This document shows positions 6,165-12,490 of a stretch of 20,136 nt of DNA, piece by piece (the stretch's first letter is position 1; each line of letters starts with the position of its first letter). Source of the DNA: Polyangiaceae bacterium. Lineage in GTDB: Bacteria; Myxococcota; Polyangia; Polyangiales; Polyangiaceae. Below the pieces are notes generated by a model, which was not told the DNA's origin, ran no database searches, and saw nothing but the letters and a program-made list of their open reading frames with translations. The position numbers and the translations under genes were made by a program. The stretch covers positions 1 through 20,136 of the forward strand of contig JAICTU010000114.1 in assembly GCA_025936205.1 (NCBI GenBank). Reading direction: 5' to 3'.

Positions 6165-6761
6165 TCAGCGCGCGGCAGCCGCGTACAAGCCCTGCTCGCG
6201 AATATAGGCCAGCACCGACGCCGGCACGACGCGCTGCAGCTCGGCAGCTCCCTGCGAGTCGCCCTGCGCGGCCGCCTCCAGGCTCGCCCGCACTTCCGTG
6301 GAGGAGATGTCCGGCAGGATGCGCGCAGCCTCTCCGGGGCGCGAGGGATCGGGCGCCCCGGGGCGAGGCAAGATCAGCGGTGGGGCCAGCCGTTCGATCT
6401 CCGAGTAGGCGTGCCACTGGTGCAGCTCGCCCAGGATGTCCGAGCCGACGAGCAAGCGCAGCTGCCAGTCGGAATGCTGGGCGGACAGTGCCTGGATCGT
6501 GCGCAGGGTCCGGCTGGGAGAGCCCAGCTCCTGCTCGATCTCGCTCACCTCGACCCCCGGCAACCACTCGAACGCCAGACGAGCCATGGCCACGCGCGCG
6601 GGAAAAGGCGCCAGCGACTTGCCGAGCGCGTGCGCAAACACGGGCACGGCGACCACGCGCTCGACCAGGCCTGCGCTCAGCACGTAAGCGGCCGCGAGCA
6701 CATGCCCGACGTGCGGCGGATTGAAGCTGCCGCCGAACAATCCCACCGTGGTGCGCGCCAC
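6165..6761 (-). CDS. nadD: Nicotinate-nucleotide adenylyltransferase NadD
   Basis: This 198-residue enzyme makes deamido-NAD from nicotinate mononucleotide and ATP, the penultimate step of NAD synthesis. The nucleotidyltransferase signature GLFGGSFNPPHVGH (residues 7-20, with the HxGH box at 17-20) is complete, as are GSDILGELHQWHAYSEI (106-122) and ISSTEVR (152-158), the second ATP-binding motif. Length is typical. It starts with GTG, 3 nt after the ccmB stop, so it is almost certainly translated from the ccmB transcript. The usual bacterial neighbours (proA, rsfS) are not present. Confidence 0.94.
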   Translation of the reverse strand: MARTTVGLFGGSFNPPHVGHVLAAAYVLSAGLVERVVAVPVFAHALGKSLAPFPARVAMARLAFEWLPGVEVSEIEQELGSPSRTLRTIQALSAQHSDWQLRLLVGSDILGELHQWHAYSEIERLAPPLILPRPGAPDPSRPGEAARILPDISSTEVRASLEAAAQGDSQGAAELQRVVPASVLAYIREQGLYAAAAR

Positions 6762-6764
6762 GCC

Positions 6765-7532
6765 TCAGCCCCCGTCAGCGAGCGGCCCGAACAGCGTGAG
6801 CCCGCCCGCCAGGAACGCCAGGTCGAAGATCAACATCACCTTGAACCAGCCGATCAGCACTTCGAAGGGCTGATTCTCGAACAGGTCGCGCGTCGCTCCC
6901 ACCGCCGCCAGCAGCGTCGGCGAGAGCAGAGGAAAGAGCACGATCGCGAGCACCAGATCGCGCGCTGCCGTGCGCACCGTCATCACCCCAAACAGCGCGC
7001 CTGCGGCCGCGATGCCGGGCGTGGCGCAGAGCGCGATCGCGAGCAGCATGGGGCCCTGGCGCGTCAAATCCACTCCGCTCGCGGTGGGCCCAGGAGAGCT
7101 GAACAGCACCGCCGCGGTCGGCACGATCACGGCCTCCACGGCGAGCAAGAACACGAACATGCCCAGCGCCTTGCCCATGAAGATGGCGCTGTGGGACAGC
7201 GGCGAGACCAGCAGCCCGTCGAAGGCTTTCTCCTGCCGCTCGCGCTGCCAGGTGCGGCTGAGCGAGAGCACGGACGCAAACGCCAGGGGCAGCCAGATCG
7301 CGCCCGCCGCGAGCTGACCCTTGGCTAGATCGCTGTCGTAGAAAGAGATCGACGACATGATCACGATCACGAAGCCGAAGAACGCGCTGGTCGTGACCAC
7401 CTCGCCGGTGCGCAGCTCGATCGCGACGTCCTTCGCGAAGATCATGAGCGCTTGTTCAGCCCAGCTGACACGACGGGGCAGCGCTGCAGCGGGGCGATCC
7501 GGCAGCGCAGCGGCGGGGCTCGGCGAAGACAT
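6765..7532 (-). CDS. ccmB: Heme exporter / cytochrome c maturation protein CcmB
   Basis: The 255-residue integral membrane protein has six predicted helices and the CcmB opening IFAKDVAIELRTGEVVTTSAFFGFVIVI, then RTWQRERQEKAFDGLLVSPL, a conserved cytoplasmic loop. CcmB is a membrane subunit of the CcmABCD complex that works with the ATPase CcmA to release heme-loaded CcmE in c-type cytochrome maturation. It is about 35 residues longer than E. coli CcmB because of an Ala/Pro-rich N-terminal extension; a start at the internal Met before IFAKD is possible. It is first of two genes with nadD. ccmA, ccmC and ccmE are not adjacent. A TAGGAT at 7542-7547 could be a -10, but no -35 accompanies it. 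Confidence 0.85.
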   Translation of the reverse strand: MSSPSPAAALPDRPAAALPRRVSWAEQALMIFAKDVAIELRTGEVVTTSAFFGFVIVIMSSISFYDSDLAKGQLAAGAIWLPLAFASVLSLSRTWQRERQEKAFDGLLVSPLSHSAIFMGKALGMFVFLLAVEAVIVPTAAVLFSSPGPTASGVDLTRQGPMLLAIALCATPGIAAAGALFGVMTVRTAARDLVLAIVLFPLLSPTLLAAVGATRDLFENQPFEVLIGWFKVMLIFDLAFLAGGLTLFGPLADGG

Positions 7533-7646
7533 CAGCCAGCTATCCTAATCGACGGCGCGGAATCTGGGAGCCCGTTTCCGCGCTGGACTGTGGCAGAGTC
7601 GGGAGCGCGCCGTCCGCGGCGCACGCCTCAGTGGGAGTGGAGCAGC

Positions 7647-8156
7647 ATGAAAGAGCGACGCATCGAGCACGTCTACGACTGCAGCGCGGAGGTGTTCTGG
7701 AACAAAATCTTCCTGGACGACGCCTACAACCGGAAGCTGTTTCTCGAGGAGTTGCACTTCGAAAGCTGGCGAGTACTCAGCCAGGAGGAGCGCGGCACCG
7801 AAGTGCATCGAGTGATCGAGGCCGTGCCGCCCATGGGCGAGGTACCCGGTGCCATCAAGAAGCTGCTCAGCGACGGCGCCGCCTATCAGGAGAGCGGAGT
7901 GCTCGACCGCGCGGCCCAGCGCTACCGCCTTCAGGTCACGCCGCGCTCGCTGGCCAGCAAGATGACCATCTCGGGTGAAATGTTCACGACGCCGCTCGCG
8001 GAGCGCTCCTGCCGACGCACCTACATTGCACGGGCAGAAGCGCGCGTCTTCGGCGTGGGCGGCATGATCGAAGATCGACTGCTGGCCGACATCGAGCGCA
8101 GCTACGCCAAGTCGGCGCTGTTCACCAATCGCTGGATCAAAGAACACCAGCTCTGA
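7647..8156 (+). CDS. DUF2505-like protein (possible SRPBCC fold)
   Basis: The 169-residue soluble protein begins MKERRIEHVYDCSAEVFWNK, a strand-helix opening typical of START/SRPBCC-like proteins, then LFLEELHFESWRV and an EVHRVIEAVP strand. The middle and end, MTISGEMFTTPLAERSCRRTY and GGMIEDRLLADIERSYAKSA, resemble DUF2505 proteins, which have a C-terminal helix after a curved sheet and unknown function. No signal peptide or catalytic motif is apparent. The frame is open upstream to 7452 but that part overlaps ccmB on the other strand; ATG 7647 with GGGAGTGGAG (7633-7642) before it is preferred. It diverges from ccmB and converges on the duplicated-domain gene. Confidence 0.65.
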   Translation: MKERRIEHVYDCSAEVFWNKIFLDDAYNRKLFLEELHFESWRVLSQEERGTEVHRVIEAVPPMGEVPGAIKKLLSDGAAYQESGVLDRAAQRYRLQVTPRSLASKMTISGEMFTTPLAERSCRRTYIARAEARVFGVGGMIEDRLLADIERSYAKSALFTNRWIKEHQL

Positions 8157-8185
8157 GATCGGGCTACAGCCTGAAATAGGGGTCC

Positions 8186-8210
8186 GGGCCTGCGCCATAC
8201 GGCGCGGCCC
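8186..8210. terminator. Hairpin between convergent genes, possible bidirectional terminator
   Basis: GGGCC-T-GCGCC pairs with GGCGC-GGCCC around a 4-nt loop (ATAC) with one bulged T. It lies between the convergent stops at 8156 and 8254. It lacks a T-tract in either direction, so termination strength is uncertain. Confidence 0.45.
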
Positions 8211-8253
8211 GTCACCTCGGGACAATGTCAGGCCGAACGGATCGAACCCGGCC

Positions 8254-8703
8254 TCAGGCGGCGGCCTTTTGCTTGGCCTTCTTGGTGCGCGCGACGCGCT
8301 TGGCCTCAGCCTTCGGCTTGGCCTTGGCACTGGCCGCCTTCGCTCCGGATTTGGCGAGCGAGTCGTGCAGATCCAGCAAGCGCGGCAGCGGGTACCCCGC
8401 CAGGCGGGCCTTGTAGCCCTCGTCGCCCGTGCGCTTGCCGAGCGCGAGGAGCGAACCGATCAGCTTGTCACGGCTGCCGAACTGCTCCTTGGCGCGGCTG
8501 AGGGCCGCGTGCAGGCGCAGCAGCTTGCCGTTGCTGACCTTCGCCAGGCCCTTGTCGACGCTGACGCGATCGAGCCAGAGCGCGGGCGTGGCCAGCGCTT
8601 GAACCGCGCTCACCAGCTTGGCCTTGCTCTCGAACTGACCTTTGACCCGCCCAACCGGAGTCGAGGCACGGGAGGAAGACGGGGAGGAGGAAGAAGATTT
8701 CAT
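8254..8703 (-). CDS. Small protein with duplicated ~50-residue unit and Lys/Ala-rich tail
   Basis: The 149-residue protein has three parts. Residues 1-19 are Ser-rich (MKSSSSSPSSSR). Residues 20-70 and 71-118 are two copies of one helical unit: VKGQFESKAKLVSAVQAL lines up with AKEQFGSRDKLIGSLLAL, and GKLLRLHAALSR with PRLLDLHDSLAK. Residues 119-149 are a Lys/Ala-rich tail (SGAKAASAKAKPKAEAKRVA and so on) like histone H1-type or HU-type basic tails of GC-rich bacteria. Nucleic-acid binding is inferred from the tail; the repeated unit is not one I recognise. ATG 8703 is chosen over an upstream frame start because GGAG lies 9 nt before it. It is monocistronic. Confidence 0.7.
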   Translation of the reverse strand: MKSSSSSPSSSRASTPVGRVKGQFESKAKLVSAVQALATPALWLDRVSVDKGLAKVSNGKLLRLHAALSRAKEQFGSRDKLIGSLLALGKRTGDEGYKARLAGYPLPRLLDLHDSLAKSGAKAASAKAKPKAEAKRVARTKKAKQKAAA

Positions 8704-8740
8704 GATCGAATGCTCCGGGCGGGGTCCGCGAGGGCGCGGG

Positions 8741-8769
8741 AAGCTAGCAATGGACCTCGGCACGTGCAA
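8741..8769 (-). promoter_or_regulatory. Candidate promoter of the duplicated-domain gene
   Basis: In the minus-strand sense TTGCAC (8764-8769), a 17-nt spacer, and TAGCTT (8741-8746) precede the ATG at 8703, implying a leader of about 30 nt that contains the GGAG ribosome site. Confidence 0.4.
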
Positions 8770-8957
8770 GCGAGGACTTTGCGCCTCGGGCCTTCGGCCG
8801 CCAGATTCGTACGCCGAGCTGCGTCTAGACTAGAGGTGACCGCAAAGCAATCCCCCAGCGGCGAGCGCTGGTGCCTGAAATCTCGAGCGGAGACGCGCCG
8901 CTGCCCGGCCCCGCCGCAATGGACTACCGCGGACGCGCGTGTTAGGCGCCAGCACCG

Positions 8958-9932
8958 ATGAGCTCGCTGGGCGTCTTTGCCGCGCCACACTTCGAGCCGC
9001 TCGTGTTGCCGTCGCTGCAGCTGGAGCCGGTGTCGTGGACGCAGACCCTGCTGTCGTACCCTCCGATCAAGGCGCTGATGCCGATCCCGATCCTCGCGGC
9101 GATCGCTCCGGTGCTGATCTGGTTCTTCAGAGATACGTGGCGACAGCTGGACGAAGAAGCGCGCCAATACCGCATCGAACACCAGGAGCGCGACCTGAGG
9201 CCAGCCGCTTGCCTGGTGATCGTCGCCGTCGTGCTGACCGTGCAGGAGTACTATGGCGGGCGCCAATTTTTTCAGAGCACGCTGCGTCCCGAGCTCGAAA
9301 CGCTGTACGCCGGGTCCTGGAAATGGCTCCAATTTGACACATACGACGAGCTGTACGCCTACGGCTGGTGGTGTTTCGCGCGCTCCGTCGGCTACGTGCT
9401 GTTCCCGCTCACGATGTGGAAGCTGCTCTTCCCGCGGGACTCGCTGCTCGACATGGGCCTGCGCGGTCGCGGCTTCCTCAGCCACCTGTGGATCTACGGC
9501 GCGTGCCTCGCGATCGTCGTTCCGGTGATGCTGATCGTGGCGCAGCAGCCTGACTTCGGCTCGTACTACCCATTTTACAAGCAGAGCTCGCGCAGCATCT
9601 TTGATTTTATGGCCTGGGAGGCCATGTACTGGGTGCAGTTTTTTTCGCTCGAGTTATTCTTCAGAGGCTGGATGGTCGGGGCGCTGCGACGTACCCTCGG
9701 CTCGTCGGCGATTTTCGTGATGGCCGTCCCCTACTGCATGATCCACTACGGCAAGCCCTACCTCGAGGCGCACGGAGCGATCGTGGCCGGCGTGGTGCTC
9801 GGCTCGCTGGCGATGCGCACGCGCAGCATTTATTCGGGCTTTCTGCTGCACATCAGCGTCGCGGTGGGGATGGACCTGCTTTCGTTGTACAAACGCGAGG
9901 CGCTTCCGCACATTTTCTGGCCCGGTGGCTAG
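8958..9932 (+). CDS. CPBP-family intramembrane protease-like protein
   Basis: The 324-residue membrane protein has about seven or eight hydrophobic segments. The C-terminal half carries the CPBP (CAAX protease and bacteriocin-processing, Abi) motifs: LELFFRGWMVG with Glu232 and Arg236, VPYCMIHYGKP with His263, and LLHISVAVGMD with His298 and Asp306. These would form the metal or catalytic site in the membrane as in Rce1-type glutamic proteases. The usual EExxxR box reads LExxxR here, so its first Glu is replaced by Leu. Substrates are unknown; CPBP proteins can process prenylated proteins, peptides or immunity factors. It ends 22 nt before the chosen speA start, so the two may be co-transcribed. 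Confidence 0.8.
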   Translation: MSSLGVFAAPHFEPLVLPSLQLEPVSWTQTLLSYPPIKALMPIPILAAIAPVLIWFFRDTWRQLDEEARQYRIEHQERDLRPAACLVIVAVVLTVQEYYGGRQFFQSTLRPELETLYAGSWKWLQFDTYDELYAYGWWCFARSVGYVLFPLTMWKLLFPRDSLLDMGLRGRGFLSHLWIYGACLAIVVPVMLIVAQQPDFGSYYPFYKQSSRSIFDFMAWEAMYWVQFFSLELFFRGWMVGALRRTLGSSAIFVMAVPYCMIHYGKPYLEAHGAIVAGVVLGSLAMRTRSIYSGFLLHISVAVGMDLLSLYKREALPHIFWPGG

Positions 9933-9954
9933 GCCGCCGAGAGAGACTGTTCAC

Positions 9955-11979
9955 ATGGCAAATTCGGACTCCCCTTCCCTCTCCAAAGAGAACCTCTCCA
10001 AAGAGAACGGCAAGGCCAGCGCGAAGCGCAGCGGCGCGCCCCCGCCCCGCGTCTCCACCCGCCAGCAGCCGAGCAGCGAGCCCAAGGCGTGGACGGTCCA
10101 GGACAGTGAAGCGCTCTACCAGGTGCGCGACTGGGGCCACCCTTATTTCTCGGTGAACGAGAAAGGTCACGTCGAAGTCACGCCGGATCCCTCGTCGCCG
10201 AACGCCATCAACCTGTACGAGCTCACGCTCGAAATGCGCGCGCGCGGGATCGAGCTGCCGCTCCTGGTCCGCTTCTCGGACATCCTGGCGCACCGCATCC
10301 GGCGCATCCACGAGGCCTTCGGCCGCGCCATGAAGGAGTACGAGTATCAGGGTGCCTACCGCGGCGTGTTCCCGATCAAGGTGAACCAGCAGCGCCACGT
10401 AGTGGAAGAGGTCGTCGAGGCGGGGCGCCCGTGGAACTTCGGGCTGGAGGTCGGCTCCAAGCCGGAGCTGCTGATCGCGCTCGCGTCGATGAAGGGCGAG
10501 AGCGGCCTCATCGTCTGCAACGGCTACAAGGATGCGACCTACATCGAGACGGCGCTGATCGCCCAGCGCTTCTCCAGCACCGTGCTGATCGTGCTGGAGC
10601 GCCTGGAAGAGCTCGACATCGTGCTCAAGGCGTCCGATCGCCTGGGCATCAAGCCCAACCTCGGCGTGCGCGCCAAGCTCGCCACCAAGGGCATGGGGCG
10701 CTGGGCAGACTCCGCGGGCGAGCGGGCCAAGTTCGGTCTGAACATGCCGGAGCTCGTGCAGCTGATCGATCGGCTGAGCGCCGCCAAGCGGCTCGACGAG
10801 CTACAGCTCCTGCACTTCCACATCGGCAGCCAGATCTCGAGCATCATCCCGATCAAGAACGCGATGCAGGAAGCCGCCAACATCTACATCGAGATGGCGC
10901 GCATGGGCTGCAACATGCAGTACCTCGACATCGGCGGTGGCCTGGCCATCGACTACGACGGGTCGAAGACGGACTTCCACGCCTCCTGCAACTACACGCT
11001 CAGCGAGTACGCCGCGGACGTGGTGGCCACCATCCAGGCCGCCTGCCGCAAGGCGGAGCTCAAGGAGCCCACGCTGATCAGCGAGAGCGGGCGGGCCGTG
11101 TGCGCTCATCAGTCCATCCTGTTGTTCGATGTGGTGGGACAGGGGCGGGCGCTGTCCGGCGTTCCCACGCCGCCCGGCAAAGATGCACATAGCGTGCTGC
11201 AGGTGCTCTACGAGACATACCAGGGCATCATGCCCAAGAACGTCCAGGAGTCGTGGCACGACGCCTGCCAGGCCAAGGAAGAGGCGCAGAGCCTGTTCCG
11301 CTACGGTTATCTGGGGCTGCGCGAGCGCTCGCAGGCCGAGGCGCTGTACTGGAGCTGCTGCGAGAAGATCCAGGCCACGCTGCAGCGCTTGCGCTTCGTG
11401 CCGGAAGAGCTGCACGACCTCGAGAAGACGACCAGCTCGATCTACTACTCGAACTTCTCGGTGTTCCAGTCGGCGCCGGATTCGTGGGCGATCAATCAGC
11501 TGTTCCCGATCATGCCCATCCACCGGCTGGATGAGCGCCCCACCGTGCGCACCACGCTGGCCGACCTCACGTGCGACAGCGACGGCAAGATCGACCACTT
11601 CATCGATGTGGAGGATGTGCGCTCCACGCTCGACGTACACTCGCTCATTCCGGATCAACCGTACGTGATGGGCATGTTCCTGAACGGTGCCTATCAGGAA
11701 ATTCTGGGCGATCTACACAACCTGTTCGGGGACACCCACGCCGTGCACGTGCGCGTGACGGATTACGGCTATCGCGTTGGACACGTGATCAAGGGCGACA
11801 CCATGGCCGACGTGTTGCGCTTCGTGGAACACCAACCGGAGAGCATGATCGAATCCGTGCGCGAACAGGCGGAGGCGGCGCTCAGCCGAGGCCGGATGAC
11901 GCTGGAGCAGATGAAGCTGCTGATGCGTCACTACGAGAAGGCCATGGGCAGCTACACCTACCTCACCGAAGAAGAATAG
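9955..11979 (+). CDS. speA: Biosynthetic arginine decarboxylase SpeA
   Basis: This 674-residue PLP enzyme would convert arginine to agmatine, the first step of putrescine and spermidine synthesis. Its TIM-barrel domain begins near residue 60; the PLP Schiff-base lysine is Lys142 in GVFPIKVNQQRHVVEEV. The PLP phosphate loop region includes YLDIGGGLAIDYDGSK, and the C-terminal barrel has LTCDSDGKID with the catalytic Cys540. Overall length is near that of E. coli SpeA (about 658). The first 45 residues are a Ser/Lys/Pro-rich extension containing a duplicated LSKEN. ATG 9955 is preferred to a GTG at 9925 that overlaps the upstream gene. No agmatinase or agmatine deiminase gene is adjacent. Confidence 0.95.
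   Translation: MANSDSPSLSKENLSKENGKASAKRSGAPPPRVSTRQQPSSEPKAWTVQDSEALYQVRDWGHPYFSVNEKGHVEVTPDPSSPNAINLYELTLEMRARGIELPLLVRFSDILAHRIRRIHEAFGRAMKEYEYQGAYRGVFPIKVNQQRHVVEEVVEAGRPWNFGLEVGSKPELLIALASMKGESGLIVCNGYKDATYIETALIAQRFSSTVLIVLERLEELDIVLKASDRLGIKPNLGVRAKLATKGMGRWADSAGERAKFGLNMPELVQLIDRLSAAKRLDELQLLHFHIGSQISSIIPIKNAMQEAANIYIEMARMGCNMQYLDIGGGLAIDYDGSKTDFHASCNYTLSEYAADVVATIQAACRKAELKEPTLISESGRAVCAHQSILLFDVVGQGRALSGVPTPPGKDAHSVLQVLYETYQGIMPKNVQESWHDACQAKEEAQSLFRYGYLGLRERSQAEALYWSCCEKIQATLQRLRFVPEELHDLEKTTSSIYYSNFSVFQSAPDSWAINQLFPIMPIHRLDERPTVRTTLADLTCDSDGKIDHFIDVEDVRSTLDVHSLIPDQPYVMGMFLNGAYQEILGDLHNLFGDTHAVHVRVTDYGYRVGHVIKGDTMADVLRFVEHQPESMIESVREQAEAALSRGRMTLEQMKLLMRHYEKAMGSYTYLTEEE
9979..10008 (+). 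repeat. Perfect 15-bp tandem duplication inside speA
   Basis: CTCTCCAAAGAGAAC occurs twice back to back (9979-9993, 9994-10008), encoding LSKEN-LSKEN in the disordered N-terminal extension. It keeps the frame, and looks like a recent slippage event. Confidence 0.85.
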
Positions 11980-11993
11980 ACCCGGGCTGCTAA

Positions 11994-12023
11994 GAGAAAC
12001 CCGAAGTCCGCGCCGGGTTTCTC
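11994..12023 (+). terminator. Probable terminator hairpin after speA
   Basis: A perfect 10-bp stem (GAGAAACCCG with CGGGTTTCTC) encloses a 10-nt loop and begins 15 nt past the speA stop. It lacks a downstream T-tract, so it may be a weak or factor-assisted terminator or an mRNA 3'-end stabiliser. Confidence 0.6.
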
Positions 12024-12124
12024 CCATGTAAAGAAAGTACGAGGCACTGGCGGCCAACCGGCCATCGCACTGGGGTACACCTCGTCAGGGTGTGCACGGT
12101 GCGGAGGCGGCCGGAGTGCGTTTC

Positions 12125-12141
12125 TCCTCAAGGTTTGAGGA
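12125..12141. promoter_or_regulatory. 7-bp inverted repeat upstream of the FlgM-like gene
   Basis: TCCTCAA-GGT-TTGAGGA is a perfect inverted repeat with a 3-nt centre, about 58 bp before the ATG at 12199. It could be an operator for a dimeric repressor or a small leader hairpin. No promoter is clear nearby. Confidence 0.35.
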
Positions 12142-12198
12142 AAACGTACGATGTAGTTCGTGGGCGTCGAGACACTCGGCACCAAGGTGGAAAGTCCA

Positions 12199-12453
12199 AT
12201 GAAGGGTGTTGTTCGCAATCTTCGCGCCGATTTTCACGGGGTCAGCTCGGCCCCCGAGCAGAGCGCCGCGGCGACGTCGGGGACCTACTTCAGGGCCGTT
12301 CGCCCCACAGAGGCGGAGGCCGCCGCCGTCGCTCGTGGTGAGCAGATCTTCAACGGCGAAAAGGTGGAGCGTCTGCGCTCCATGCTCGAAGCCTCGATGT
12401 GGCGCATAGATCTGGAGTTGATCGCCGAGCGCATGCTCGACGACGCCAGCTGA
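12199..12453 (+). CDS. FlgM-like anti-sigma factor candidate
   Basis: The 84-residue protein has a flexible Ala/Ser-rich N-terminal half and a C-terminal stretch, EKVERLRSMLEASMWRIDLE followed by LIAERMLDDAS (residues 54-84). This matches the pattern of the FlgM anti-sigma-28 domain: a Val-x-x-[IL]-[RK] helix, a turn with a [YW][KR][IV]D motif, then IAe+ML. Classical FlgM binds flagellar sigma-28 (FliA) and is exported when the hook is complete. No flagellar gene is nearby, so the partner may be another sigma factor. ATG 12199 was chosen over a GTG at 12160 because AAGGTGGA (12184-12191) sits 7 nt before it. It is transcribed alone and converges on the OmpA gene. The call rests on the motif only. 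Confidence 0.6.
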   Translation: MKGVVRNLRADFHGVSSAPEQSAAATSGTYFRAVRPTEAEAAAVARGEQIFNGEKVERLRSMLEASMWRIDLELIAERMLDDAS

Positions 12454-12490
12454 GGAGCGGCAGCGCCGGCGCGCCTGGCTTCAGCGCTCC
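12454..12490. terminator. Hairpin at convergent gene ends, weak terminator candidate
   Basis: GGAGCG (12454-12459) pairs with CGCTCC (12485-12490) and encloses a palindromic GCGCCGGCGC core. It lies at the junction of convergent stops (12453 and 12481), overlapping the last codons of the OmpA gene. There is no T-tract. Confidence 0.3.

Noticed and set aside
9925..9954. GTG start for speA 30 bases upstream
   Set aside because: It overlaps the CPBP gene stop and adds MARPPRETVH without any family match; ATG 9955 is better placed.
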